NCBI GenBank assembly: GCA_013396635.1 | Contig: WBMW01002283.1 | Coordinates: 210,326-274,325 of the forward strand | Direction of reading: 5' to 3' | Source of the DNA: Penelope pileata | Taxonomy: Eukaryota > Chordata > Aves > Galliformes > Cracidae | Length of the DNA stretch: 64,000 nt | Shown: positions 1-11,492 of the stretch, one piece after another | Position numbering within the stretch: the first letter of the stretch is position 1 | Layout: each line of letters starts with the position of its first letter | Made by a program: the position numbers and the translations under genes | Notes under the pieces: generated by a model | Database searches by the model: none | What the model was told of the DNA's origin: nothing | What the model saw: only the letters and a program-made list of their open reading frames with translations

Positions 1-1445
1 GCTAGTTTGTAATGACTACATACAATTCCATTAGTAATGTACTCTATAACTGATGATTTAGCAAGCACTGCAGCACTCCAAAATAAATTCTGCCTATGCT
101 CCAAACCACCTCTCAGTACTTAACCAGGATGCCTTTAGTAAATGGAACAGCAAGACAAAGGCATTGGGCAACGTGCAAGGGAGAGTCAAATATCCACTGA
201 GGATCAGAAAGCTGTCTGATAGGTACCATTAACCTGGGGACATCTCACCATACACATTTCAGTCTGCTGTTAGGAAATATATTTTTCTTTTTTCTTAGAA
301 TTTTATTTAAATCTGTTTAAAGAACACCAAGAGCCCAGATGGAAAAAAGAAAAACTGCAAAACTCCGCCTGTGAGGCCTACAGTGACATTCACCATTTCC
401 CACCCCTTCTGACACTATGGCACTTGGCAGGACAGACAACGTCCACCTGTTCACTGCGTGCTGTGCTCCTTCAACACTCCAACACAACTTGGGCCCAAGC
501 GTACTGTTGTCAGGTAAAGAGAATGTTACCTGAGTGTATATGCACGTCAACAGAAAACTTAATGAATAAGTAATTTTAAAACATTCTTGGAATAGGATAT
601 TAAAAACAACAGCAACACATCCAGTTTATTGAAAACGTCCTTTTGAATGTCTACCAGCAAAAAAGTGCAATGAGTAAATAGATTAATTCTATCACTGACC
701 CCAGTAACAAGCTCCTCACTGAACCGTAAGTTCAGCAAGCCCTGTGTTAGAGGAGGCGTGCGGCCATGCCATCCACCAGCCCTCCAAGCTCGGTGTCCCC
801 GTCCTGGTGGCACTCAGCACGGTGTTGAAGGCAACATACCTCTGCAGGCAAGTGGCTGCAGCCAGCACCGGAGAGGAAGCTCAACCTCCGCCAGACCCTG
901 CAAAAAGAAAACCAAACGTTTCCTATTTTTGTTTTGTTTGTAAAGAGACTGTGTGATAAAACTTAAAGACAAAGCGTAACCACAAAGACTCTTTTTCTAT
1001 ACTCTACTGCTGTGCCAGACAGCAGATAGTGCTGGCTTCCAACCAACAATGCAGTGAAGCATCTCAAAGATTGCTCTTTTCATACTTGGAAACTCTGGCT
1101 GTGAATCCGAACCTCAAAATAAGCTAAGAACCACGTGACTAATGTATAGAATGAGAAGGTCCAGCTAGGCCACACTGCTCACGGACAGCCCCCAGCTCCA
1201 AGGAAAGCTTTGAAGCCAAGAGCTCCTTAACACGTGAAGATGAGCACGGTGCCCAAATCCTCACACAAGCAAGCAGGTGTTCCAGAAACATGGTTTCTTT
1301 ACTCTGATTCCAATGACTGTTCCCTTTTAAATGGTGATACGAACTTCTCTTAAAGGATGTTGTAAGGCACAAGAATTTTGCCAGCCCCACCTCCAGCCAC
1401 CAAAGACTGAAGGAAAGGACTGAAACAGCCAGGAGTATGGCTTAC

Positions 1446-1517
1446 AGTAACCAGGATTTAAGGTCACAGTGTATTTCATCAGTTTTGTAACTACAGCTTT
1501 CGGGTTTTTTAAAGGCA
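1446..1517 (-). other. Candidate internal exon (72 nt), unidentified
   Basis: On the minus strand this segment follows a good acceptor (pyrimidine-rich TCTTCTTTCCAG) and ends at a donor reading GTAAGC. It is 72 nt, a multiple of three, and two of its three frames are open throughout. I do not recognise either translation. It lies downstream, in the direction of transcription, of the CpG-island promoter near 15 kb, so it could be an internal exon of that gene. Chance splice-bounded open segments of this size are common in vertebrate introns, so the call is weak. Confidence 0.15.
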
Positions 1518-4405
1518 CTGGAAAGAAGACTCTGCAAGCTCGTGTTTTTCTACAAAAGCTGAATTCAGCTGTAACCATGAGATCATGCATAGTTGGGATT
1601 TTAGGGAGGGGAGGGAGTTCATATAAAATAAACCTATAAATGCAAATGTATCCTAGCTCATGAAAATGGTGTGCAGCACATACTCTAGCAACCTCACCGA
1701 CCTCAGCAAGATGTGCTACAAGGAACACCTCACCCTCATGCGCTGCTTTTTCCTAAAAGCTTTCTTTGGAAAGTTCTTTCAAAAGAGAGCAGCCAGGCTC
1801 CTCATGGAGATGATCTGCTTACGGTACGAGCACACTCCTCCCTATGACCCCCAAACTCCCCTGCTTTGTGCACTGCCTGGAACCAGTGACCATTACCTCC
1901 ACTGAGTCCGTGCAGCATTCTTCCATTCTCAGCTCTGGTACTCCACAGAATTCAAGTTGACGCTCACAGACAGATCATGAAGCACTTGCAGCAGAAGCTT
2001 TCACAGTGTTTATAGAGCACCTTGCTGCTGAACACATCGAGCTATTCTGAAGGCACACGAGTCACTTGCTGTGCACAATGAAGGACTGAAACTGGATCTC
2101 ACTCGCACAAAAGAAATTCAGGAATTGGGGTCAGTGGGATTAGCTCCATTTCACACTAACAAATCAAACCTGACACCTCAGCACGCAGTAAACACAACAG
2201 CTCTCCCAGACCCAAACCAGAGGACAGACCATGCCTACCACAGACACAGCGATTCAGCTGTGTGTTACTGGCACCACAAAACAGGAGGGCTACAGATGCA
2301 GAGCTCTGGGGAGCAAACTGCTGTTTCTGCACACAGCTTGAAACATGATGCTACTGTGATATTTTCTGTAGCACTGAAACCACACAGACTTATACACAAA
2401 GCCCTCTAAAAAACTGCACTCACCAACTATCAAAGTGTGCACATGTGTTACAAAAGTGTTTATAGCCACAGTCACAAAAACAACTCTCAGGTTTAGGTGT
2501 GCTAAAAAGGATGAGGAGTGTTACCCTGCCCAGGAAGCCTCCCCTTCCTCCAGAAAACCCCAGGCAGTGTGCAGAGCATTCCAGTCACTCAGCGCTCAGC
2601 GGTGAGCCACGACTTTAACGAAAGACATTCTGCCACGTACATCCATGGCAGATGAAAATCTAGCAGTCCCAATTAATAACCTAGCAGCTTCAAACCAAAA
2701 CTCTCCTAATAAATACTTGAAAAACTTTGTCTACAAAGTTTTATAAAATATTTCTAAGTTTGGCATCATCACAGGTCAGCAGAGGTTTTAACACAGTCAC
2801 AAAAGCACATGCAGGTTATATGATAAACCAATGGAGATGCACCTTTGATAGACTACCTACAATTTTTGCTTCTGAGAATCACCTTAATAAAAAGGAAAAT
2901 TAGAAAAAGCAGTTTGGTTATTTGCTGTATCTCGTCCTACCAGAGAAACAAAAGCCCCACTATGGTTACCAAAGGCAGATCTTAGGGAATAGCTCGTTTT
3001 AGGTAAAACTGCAAACTCCTTCCCCTCCCGTTACACAAGGTATATTCCATCTATATATGTGTACGACTATACATCCACACGCATGGCATGAATATGCACT
3101 TTCAAATAAAGTCCATTCTTTGCAAAGAAACACCTTTAACAAAAAGGAGCCCAACGCTCCAGTTTGATTAACAACAGCCTCTATAGCATTACGGCTACTT
3201 TGTTTTTCTTGGAAGAACCATGAACAGATGGAGGCTAGATTAGTCCAGCTCCAACACGGTGCCAACTTTTTCTAACTCTATAAACAAGTACACTCATTTT
3301 TATTTGCATCCAAGCAAGAATAAGTACTAAGATATCAAAGAAGTTGTTGTTCCTCTTCCAAAGATCTCTTCCCCACAAGAAAAAAAGAAATGTAGTAAGA
3401 ACAATACCTTACAGATCCAACGTGGACCTACTTTACAAAGAATAAGTCAAACCGTTCACAAGACAATACTTGTCTACATTTAAATGTAGACAAAAGACAC
3501 AACTGTAATAAAAGTTCACTTCACTTCCTTCCTCTCCTGTGCAGTCTGCCTGAGAACCAGCAACTGCCATGGCACAACCAAAACCAGAGTGCAATGGCAC
3601 TGCCATAGCTGGAGTTTGAGAGAATGGGAAAAAAATAGCATTGAGTCAATTAAGGACAGAGACTACCTGAAAGCATTATGGCTGAAGTATGCACAATTGG
3701 TCTTGAAAGAGTCCTTGCAGTGTACTGTATACCCCAAAATCTTACAGGTTGAGTTTTTTTATCATGGGGAATGCTATACGATTTTTCTTTATGATGTTCC
3801 ACTCCACTCAGTTAAGAGATGCACCTGTTTGGTTAGAAATCACAAGGCATCTGTTCTCCAAAACTCAGCACCCCTTCTGGTATTCCAGCTGTCCTACAGA
3901 ACACCATCCTCAATCCTTTTCACTACTGCAGTACTTGCTTCCCTCTCCTCTTTCCATGTGATGTTACTGAAATATTGAAAAATAAAACCATCCCACCTTA
4001 GAACGCTATGATTCAATAGCGGTAACATTTACCTTCTTCTTAGCAGGGGACTGCCACGAACACACCCAGTTTGCGTTCACTTTTATGTGGACTTCCCACC
4101 TAAGTTTCTACACAAGTTCATGTTTGGTCATCACCTCTAACACGCTCAGAAAACAAAAAACCCAACAAGGAGGAACCAGGAAAAGGAAAGGAAGCCTCAA
4201 GGTCAACACCACTGCCACAACTGGCAAAGTCTGGGGGAAGCAGGGCTTTCTCACAGGCTGTCTGCTTCCACGAGAAGGCAGGAATGGCACTTCCCAACTC
4301 CTGATCCATGTGTCTGGTGCACTTCTTCCACATCCCTTCCCAGTTAACACAGCCTATACACCTGCCATCATCTACTTAGGGCTACAAAAATGACAGAATA
4401 AGTTA

Positions 4406-4430
4406 CACGTGGCAGTTACATGACTCAGCA
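4406..4430. promoter_or_regulatory. E-box plus NF-E2/MARE-type motif pair
   Basis: A CACGTG E-box at 4406-4411 is followed after nine bases by TGACTCAGCA at 4421-4430. The reverse complement of the latter, TGCTGAGTCA, matches the NF-E2/small-Maf (MARE half plus AP-1) consensus. Both motifs are seen directly; binding and function are inference. No promoter or exon is identified next to it. Confidence 0.25.
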
Positions 4431-5606
4431 CACCGAGCAGTAATTGAAGTGGCACAGATCCACCCATTAATTAATTTGCTCCTTCCTGTCTAAAATGGAA
4501 AAGAACATTCCAAGGAAGGAAGGCGATTGACCACGGTTGCCAGCTGAAGAGTTTCAAGCAAAAAGACTTCCATTTGCCACATTTTGTAGCAAATCCTGCT
4601 GCAAATCCCTTATGCTTGAAGGAATAAAAAGAAAATGTCCATCGAGCGTCGTTTTCTTTGGAGGAACACCTAGTAACATCTTCAACTCTGGAAGAAAGAC
4701 CTAATGATTACTAGCAGCAGGACACTGAGAGAAGTAGCACGACATCGTTGCAGCCCATTAGCTCAGAGGTTAGAACATCTTTAGGAATTAGCAGCATTTT
4801 CACTAATCCCCTGCCACCTGCCAGCCCAATTTTGCTGGGGAGCTGAGTCTCACAGTGCGAGGGCACAAATGATACTGGTGTAACCGCAGCACCCTTCTCC
4901 CCCTCTCGTGTGCCCCTGTACCTGCCCAGGGCCAACAAGGCAGACACTGGCCAGCTCTGCCGGGCAGAATTGCTGCCAGCCTGCAGTGAGCATAAGCACG
5001 GACCGCTCTCCTCTATGGGAGAAGGGATGCAGTGGTGCTGGGCAGGAAGGCTCTGGCAGCAGCGGCACAGCGGGCGCGGTGCCAATACAACAGACAGCTT
5101 CAGGACTTCATCACTTGGATACCATTTAGTGCTGTGTACATTTGCAATTGCGGTCTTGCATCTTATCAATGCTGTTCCCATTATTTTTGGAGAGGTTATC
5201 TGTACCTCAAAGCAAAGTATGTGACATTCAGCACCCCCACGCATTCCCTGATAATGCTTCAATTTGCCCCTTCGGACACTCAGATCAGTGGCTTTCTGAC
5301 TACAACCATCTTCACAACAGCTGTGATATTTGCCTAGGCATAGAAATAAGGGCTTCTTTTCCTGGGGGGGAAAAAGTTTTTAAAAATGACTCACTGAGGC
5401 TTTGAGCTCACAGGGAAAAAAGAATTTCACTGTGAGCTCTTCCCGTAACAGCTACTCATAAATACAACAATTTCCTCTATCAGTGGCTGGAGAATAGTTA
5501 TGTTCCCTACTTCTGCTCTCCTAGTTTAACATGAGAAGGATATTTCAAGTACTCCCCTCTCCCTTCCAAATTTCCCCCACTGCACAGTCACACATTAAGT
5601 ACTTAC

Positions 5607-5645
5607 CTAGCATCCCCTCAGCAGCCTGCCGTGCTTAATTTAATC
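5607..5645 (-). other. Candidate short non-coding exon (39 nt)
   Basis: The minus strand reads a pyrimidine-rich acceptor (ACTCCTTTTCAG), 39 nt, then an excellent donor (TAG followed by GTAAGTA). All three frames contain a stop within the 39 nt, so if it is an exon it is untranslated or carries a terminal codon. It could be a 5' UTR or lncRNA exon of the transcript starting at the 15-kb CpG island. Both splice sites are seen directly; transcription is unproven. Confidence 0.25.
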
Positions 5646-8600
5646 CTGAAAAGGAGTACTCATGCAAACTTATTGATAGGATAAATGTGGGACTGGGATG
5701 AAGTTGGGCCAGACCATTATTTGCACCAGTTATCCTAAGTCCACGACCACGATTTGATTGCATGAAATCCCACTGGTAATCTACATAGTTTGCTCTTTGG
5801 AGAGAAGTACTAACCTTACAGCAGGACTTTTCTGCTCTTTCTGTAAAGGGTATTCAAGGCTTCTCCAAAAATCTTTCAGGTTACTGTTCTGTTGGGTACA
5901 TCCACCTATGTACGCTAAATGGGAGTCTCCAGTTAGGAAGGAAAGGTGAGCATTCCCCCAGACACCACACAAACCACTGAGGACTGCCCCATGCCCTTCC
6001 AGGTGGGATGCCAGGTGGGATGCTCACTTTGGCAGCAGCAGTTCTATTTCCCACACAATGTGTACACACAAACCCCTCTCCCCTCACAGAATTGTATCAT
6101 TAAAGCTCTGCAGTATTTAGGAAACGTACCTATTTGGCATGACAGTGAAAACTCATTAACTGACTGAAAGATTACAGCAGAAAGCTTAAATGTTTAAGCC
6201 TGTCTGATTAAAGAGAGGCACTTACAGCCGCAGATGTTCAGCAGCTGTGTGAATCAGGTCACTCCTGCCTGAACACAGCTCAAAGTGCCTCATTTTGATT
6301 AGTCACGTTTACAGATAAGATCAGCCCTGATCTAGCAGACTGTAAGCCCTTCCTCTGTCAATAGGACCTTTAGACTTACAGACCAGGTTTCATTATGATA
6401 GATCTTTCTCTGTGTCATTAACGGGACAAAGCAGAAAAAAAATGTTAATCCTTCGAGGAATACAGGAAAGCACAGAAAACAAAGACAACTAGCTCTCACA
6501 CAAGCCTTTGTAGCTGAAGTGTACAGTTTCATCAACAGCAGGAAAAATAAGACACTGACTTCAGTAGGTAGCCTTGGTCAAAAGAGTGTGTACATTTGTG
6601 GAGAGCTCCGTGTTATGGAAGAGCAACACGTGGTAGCAGCCCAGGCTGTCCCTGCTGTAAGACCACACCAAAGTGCTCCAAGAGCAGAGATTCTCACTTG
6701 AGGAAAGAACTGCCTTGCAACTGGAATAGGTCGCAGTCAGCCTCTTCGCAGCGTATAACAAGTTCCAGCTTGATCTAGGGGAAAAACAATTCCGTGACAT
6801 GTTGTAATAGAATTACTGTTAAGCAACCTCAGGGTAATGATTTACTCTTTTGAGGAGGGCTGTCACAAGATTAGAGACTAACAGCTTCAGCCTCTGCTGC
6901 CTGGTTGCAGGAACTAGCTCTCAGGGCAACTGTGCTCTGCCCCGAGCGCTAACCTCAGCACTTACACGCACACGAGCCAAGCAACTTCTGCTGAAGCGGA
7001 GGGGAACTAGCACTTCGAGGTGCAGTTTGTAAGGATGGGGCATTTAAACCAAAACTTTTTGTTCCACAGAAGGGTTTTAACAAGTTTTGTGAATATTCCA
7101 ATAGAACATTCCTTACTTATGTTAAAAAGGACGTGAAGTTTTGTAAAGTAATTTAAGAGAGCTAATAAAACGTAACAAGGACCATTTGAAAGAGGTTCTC
7201 ATTTGGAATAAGAATTGCATGCAGACACTGCAAAGAAACTGCAGCTCAAATCCAGTTCCTACTTCTACAGCTACAGCGTGGTGCAACCCCCAAAATCATA
7301 GCTCATGAGACACAAGCAAAAAACAAGCTCTGGGTGTTTTTTTCCCCTCCTGGACAGACTGCCATTTATTTCATAGGAAAATATGCAAATCTTTATAAAA
7401 ATGTCTGTTTCCAAAGCGATGATTAATTTCTATCACTACAGTAAGTGAAGTTAAAAATAGAACGGGGAAACAAAGCTTCCTACCCAACCACGGTTTTTTC
7501 TTTCCTCTTCTGGTGTTACCAGCCAGACTTCGCCAGACAGCCCCGAGGCATTCACAACAACCTGCTTCCGCCTCTCTTCTCTTCTGTTACTGTATGGTTA
7601 TCACACAAAAAACGAAAGCACCTGAACACTTACTAGAATCTGCTATGCTGACCTGAAGTGCAAAGTGAAAACAAAGACATCTCCGTGACTGATTTCGGCA
7701 CAGAAAAGCCCTCCTGGAGAGAAGGAAGCTGGTTTGTCTGGGGAAGAACTCGAGAGTGGAAACTGATGTGCAAGATTTCCCTCCTCCAAGGGTTCTTGGT
7801 TTTTGTTTTGCATATCTTTAAATGAAAAACTCAGTGCTGACACAAAAATGAAGCTGGAGTTACTTCAAGTCACCTGAATTTAACAACATTTAGAATTAAG
7901 AGCTGCTGCTGGTTAAGGATAAATCACTACATTCACAGCAGGGGTTCACGGCTCACCTCTGCAGGCAGGCTGCAAGCTCAGGCAGCCCTGGCCTTTCTTC
8001 CAGCCTGCTGAAGGACAGCAACACCCAGCGACACCGTGCAGCTGGCAGCTGCAGGCTGGCTCACCGGAACGATGGAAAGCTGCATCTACACTCAGAGCAG
8101 CAGCGGAGCTCAGGTCACCAAAGCCCAACCTATATTCACGTTCTTGTCCTCATGGAGAGAGCTCTCACACGTGCAGACTCCTTCTCCATGACCCAGTACC
8201 CTTTATGTGTTTTCTGACCATATAAGTACCAAACCTAGGAATCCCAAATCTTCCTGCCCACTTCTACCACCCTCCCTCCTCTCTTTGTTCGGATCTGCTA
8301 CATACCCCTGAGAAATCTTTTGCTTTTAGTCATGTCTCTGTTACGTGTAAATCACCTTTCACCAAGAGTCTTGCAGCACACTTCCCATCCCCTCTTCCTC
8401 GAGCCAGCACAGAGAAAGCAAAGATCACGGAGGCAGCGACAGATCCAGACACGCACGCTGGGCCAGAGGACTCAGCCTTGTCTGTGCAAGAGCCGTCAGA
8501 ATCAAGAATGAGGAAAATAACTCAAATTCCAACATGCAGGTTGTTTTTCTACTGCAAGTTGGGACTGATCACTTAGCTGGAATGTGGTGTCAGGGCTCCT

Positions 8601-8867
8601 TCAGGGTGCTGGAAGCTCCCAAGTGAGCTGCAAGACAAGAGAGGAGTTGTAACGCAAAAGCAGTGACCCCAAGGCTAGGAACTGGGACCTGTAGTAGAGT
8701 TCTACTGTCTAGAAGCACTAGTCAGGCAGTGGTTTCTTGGTTTGTTTTATTTTTAAACACACTTAGCTATACTGAAACTGACGCAGTGCTTGAAGTTTAG
8801 CATTATCGTAGTACTGCTTCAGCTGCATCACACAATTAAAAACAGCTGGTAAGATTGAAGAGCTGAT
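5646..8867. other. Non-coding stretch with one candidate exon
   Basis: I see no recognised gene or transposon here apart from the candidate exon at 6698-6774. Minor features are a short tandem duplication of AGGTGGGATGC at 6001-6023 and a GC-richer patch at 6890-7030 with a minus-strand GTAAGTG donor near 6970. Open frames are short and unrecognised. The texture fits an intron. Confidence 0.5.
6698..6774 (-). other. Candidate internal exon (77 nt), unidentified
   Basis: On the minus strand a strong acceptor (TTGTTTTTCCCCTAG) precedes 77 nt that end at AA followed by GTGAGA, an acceptable donor. Two frames are open across the segment. In one, the translation is acidic and cysteine-containing (it starts IKLELVIRCEEADCDLF); I do not recognise it. 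The surrounding strand carries a stop just beyond the donor in that frame, so the frame needs splicing to continue. It lies on the same strand as, and downstream of, the 15-kb promoter. A chance splice-bounded segment remains the main alternative. Confidence 0.22.
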
Positions 8868-9196
8868 CTTAGAGGAGAGGGACTTGGGGGTGTGTGTTGA
8901 TGAGAAACTCACCATGAGCCGGCAGTGTGCGCTTGCAGCCCAGAAGGCCAACCGCATCCTGGGCTGCATCAAGAGAAGTGTGGCCAGCAGGGCGAGGGAG
9001 GGGATTCTGCCCCTCTACTCTGCTCTCCTGAGACCTCACCTGGAGTATTGTGTCCAGTTCTGGGGCCCCCAACACAAGAAGGATGTGGAGCTGTTGGAGC
9101 GGGTCCAGAGGAGGGCCACGAGGATGATCAGAGGGCTGGAGCACCTCCCCTACGAGGACAGGCTGAGAGAGTTAGGGCTCTTCAGCCTGCAGAAGA
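8868..9196 (+). mobile_element. CR1 LINE fragment, cut off by assembly gap
   Basis: Plus-strand CR1 sequence from the distal part of ORF2. It is 5'-truncated, as is usual for CR1, and stops abruptly at the N at 9197. Sequence beyond the N is not CR1, so the expected remaining 3' part (end of ORF2, 3' UTR and tail) is missing. Over the last ~130 bases it differs from the copy at 57480 at only about four positions, so both belong to a fairly young subfamily. It lies in the presumed intron of the minus-strand gene and is opposite to it in orientation. Confidence 0.93.
8884..9196 (+). pseudogene. CR1 ORF2 (reverse transcriptase) C-terminal fragment
   Basis: The frame is open for about 104 codons and carries the characteristic distal CR1 ORF2 string, including DEKLTMSRQCALAAQKAN, then CIKRSVASRAREGILPLYSA, then GPQHKKDVELLERVQRRATR. 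This is the region after the polymerase palm; the catalytic ADD box is upstream and absent, so the fragment cannot encode an active enzyme. The frame runs through the N into unrelated sequence, so residues past 9196 should not be attributed to CR1. Confidence 0.9.
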
Positions 9197-9197
9197 N
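9197..9197. other. Single N: sequence gap or ambiguity inside a CR1 copy
   Basis: An undetermined base interrupts the CR1 copy. CR1 homology stops exactly here and the right flank is unrelated, so the N probably marks a gap of unknown size rather than one uncalled base. Confidence 0.8.
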
Positions 9198-9467
9198 CCT
9201 GGCTTTCTGTCACACCACGAATTTTGACAAGGGAAGGAGCAAGCAAGCAGAACCCCCATCGCTCTGCCTGAAGACTCAGATCAATGTTAGCGTCTCTACA
9301 GCTATGCTGAAACAGTGGAAAGACTGCAATAGTTACTGGACAGGGGAAAGGGAGAATGAACAAAAGACAGTGAACAAATAAATCACACTGAAGAAAGGAT
9401 GACCACCATGGGTGCTCCGTCAACCCACACAGCAAAAGACAGCTGCTCCAGCCTGGGAAACAGTTAC

Positions 9468-9505
9468 CTCCTCAGTCATCACCTTCGCGTATTTGTCTCA
9501 CGTTC
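9468..9505 (-). other. Candidate exon (38 nt) with possible start codon
   Basis: The minus strand shows a strong acceptor (TGTTGTTTTTGGCAG), 38 nt, and a donor (GAG followed by GTAACTG). The segment contains an ATG at 9479-9477 in a fair context (G at -3), encoding M-T-E-E before the donor. If real it could be the exon where translation starts for the CpG-island gene. The downstream protein is unidentified and the call rests only on splice motifs. Confidence 0.2.
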
Positions 9506-9763
9506 CTGCCAAAAACAACAGAGTTCTAAAATTTGGGGAATTCACATACACAAGAAGTATTACTCAGTGGGCCCCCAGATTTCTTAAAAACGGATTAAAG
9601 CCAACATTTTGCTTAGTTGTTGCTCCTTTATGAGCTCTGCTGGAAATTCCATCTCCAGGCTTTGAGGAAACAAGCTGGAACAGCAGAGCCTGTTTGCTGA
9701 GCCCTTACAGGTGAGTTCATGATTAAGGGCACAAATCCAAGTTTCTCCTAGCAGTCCACTTAC

Positions 9764-9856
9764 GGTAAAGCCGAAGGGCATGAAATAATGAAACAAAAGC
9801 CCTGGTTAAACACACTTGCTAACTGTTCAGTTTGGAGATGGCAAGATAGCTCTGCA
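9764..9856 (-). other. Candidate internal exon (93 nt), unidentified
   Basis: This is the best splice-bounded segment downstream of the 15-kb promoter. On the minus strand the acceptor is excellent (CTCTTGTTTTTTTTCAG) and the donor is near-consensus (ACC followed by GTAAGTGG). The length, 93 nt, is a multiple of three, and one frame is open throughout (starting AELSCHLQTEQLASVFNQGF). I do not recognise the peptide. The other two frames have stops. It could be a genuine internal exon or a cryptic one. Confidence 0.3.
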
Positions 9857-11492
9857 CTGAAAAAAAACAAGAGCACCAATTAAGTGTCCTACAGTGATAC
9901 ATGCAAGCCCTTTGTGCACAGGCACACCGAAACGAGATGATTTTGTCTATGTGAACCAGGTTTAGTTAAAATGTCTGCTACACCATCAAGCAACAACAGC
10001 TACAATCTGATTACATGGACTACTGCAAAGTTTTTGTAAAGTGATCTAAAAGCTACGTGCAGGTACAGCTTCCCAGGTATCCCACATGGGAAAGCCATTT
10101 CCGTGCTGTAAAAGCCTCCGTAGTCACCTAAATTTATTTGGAATTAGGAATTAGCACAGTCACCCCTGACTGCTCCCACACTACAATGTTATGGACAACA
10201 GAGTCAGCCTCACTATGAAGAACAGGAGCCCAAATTTCTGTCCTCCTGACCTAAAAGATTCAAGGAAATGGTCTACAACCACAACAACGTGTTGTTATAA
10301 GTTACAGCAGAGTGATTACATTTAACTATGAAAAAGAAATGTTCACCTTTTATAAATGTAAGGACACAAATCTAGCTTGAATTGGTAAGTTAATTTAGCA
10401 AACTAATCTTAGAAGAGCACGAGAGGGGGAAAAGTTAGAAAGGCACATACATTCCCTGGAAGACAGAATGTACCTCGTGATTCAGGGGCACCTCCTGTTC
10501 CATTAGGACAGCATGATCCTGGTCATACACGGCTAATGATGCACGGTTTGTCAGTCACTATCATACCTCAGCATAAGTAAAACAAAAATCCGGAAAGCTT
10601 TGATGATAACCAGTTGAACAGTGAGAATTCTCAAACAGAGAAAGGATGAAAACAGGAGTTTCTTAAACTTCTTGGAGTTTTACCCGTGAGCTTTCCAGAA
10701 AGGTAAGACTGTAAGGAAGTAACGGGTCTGCTTTCCCTGGCCCTCTGCAACCACGGATATGAAGATTAATCCAGCAACAAAATTCAGCAAGCAGCTACTC
10801 CTAAACTCAGCCAAAGACCTGCTTCTCTCAGGCCAGCTACGTAGCTCAGACATTTACCATTGTAGCACGCAGTTTCAGAGTGCCCACTTTCACAAAGCTA
10901 AGGTTTGCCAGAACAACCTTAGGAAAAAACTTGAGAGGGCTCTCGGTACAGGTTAGGTGTCCCTGAATGAGTCTGGTTAAAGGGCCTGCAATGGTGGAAG
11001 GGAGACACAACAAGAATCGTTACAGCAGGCACAAAAGCTATTTTCTGCTGTTTTTCTTTAAAGAAAATAAAACAGCCGCCTCTGTGAGCTGAGGAGAGAA
11101 TCATTGCCAAGGATAGATCTGATTTCTGAACGGAAGAGTGTAATTCCCTCTCTGACATTCCTGCACTGCACATTATCTTTAAATATTCTGCCAAAGATGC
11201 TCAGATACACGTCAGTGCTGCAATAACACATAGGAAAAGATAAGAACTGGGTCATTACTATACGTGAGCTGGCATGCAAGTAAAATCAAGAGATTGTTTC
11301 AGTTACACTGGTATGCTGGGTTAGAGGGAGAATAACATTCCGGTTTGTTTCCATAGGAAGCCGTGTCTCTGCATTCTCCCCTAATTATTACTTCGCCCGT
11401 TCAGAATTCATCCCTGGCCTGAGGAAAAAGTTTTCAGATTCCTGCATGCATTAAATGAAAGGTGGACTCTTCTGCTCTATTTCTTTTTAATT

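Larger units (their letters stand above)
1..5606. other. AT-rich non-coding stretch, no recognised gene
   Basis: I recognise no gene, transposon or RNA gene here. The sequence has the A/T-run texture of avian intron or 3' UTR. Short open frames occur on both strands, but none has a recognisable domain. The longest is 183 codons on the minus strand at 4711-5262, overlapped by plus-strand frames at 4910-5224 and 5032-5337, in a locally GC-richer patch. A splice-bounded minus-strand segment at 1446-1517 and a lone minus-strand donor near 4032 (AAG followed by GTAAATG) could belong to the gene whose promoter lies at 15 kb. That link is inference. Confidence 0.6.

Noticed and set aside
5229..5249. 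Possible RE1/NRSF silencer site starting TTCAGCACC
   Set aside because: Only the left half-site matches; the GGACAGCGCC half is absent at the required spacing.
7243..7258. 16-mer CAGCTCAAATCCAGTT shared with 59567-59582
   Set aside because: Flanks are unrelated, and one shared 16-mer within 64 kb is about what chance gives.
8884..9381. 165-codon plus-strand frame read as one protein
   Set aside because: Only the part before the N at 9197 is CR1 ORF2; the remainder is unrelated sequence joined across a gap.
9468..9479. Similarity of M-T-E-E-V to the start of the adaptor NCK2
   Set aside because: The match is only five residues and the following sequence is unrelated, so it is coincidental.
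9659..9710. Plus-strand splice-bounded 52-nt segment (CCATCTCCAG acceptor, GTGAGT donor)
   Set aside because: Strand conflicts with the better-supported minus-strand segments on either side, and the open frame is unrecognised; kept only as a note.
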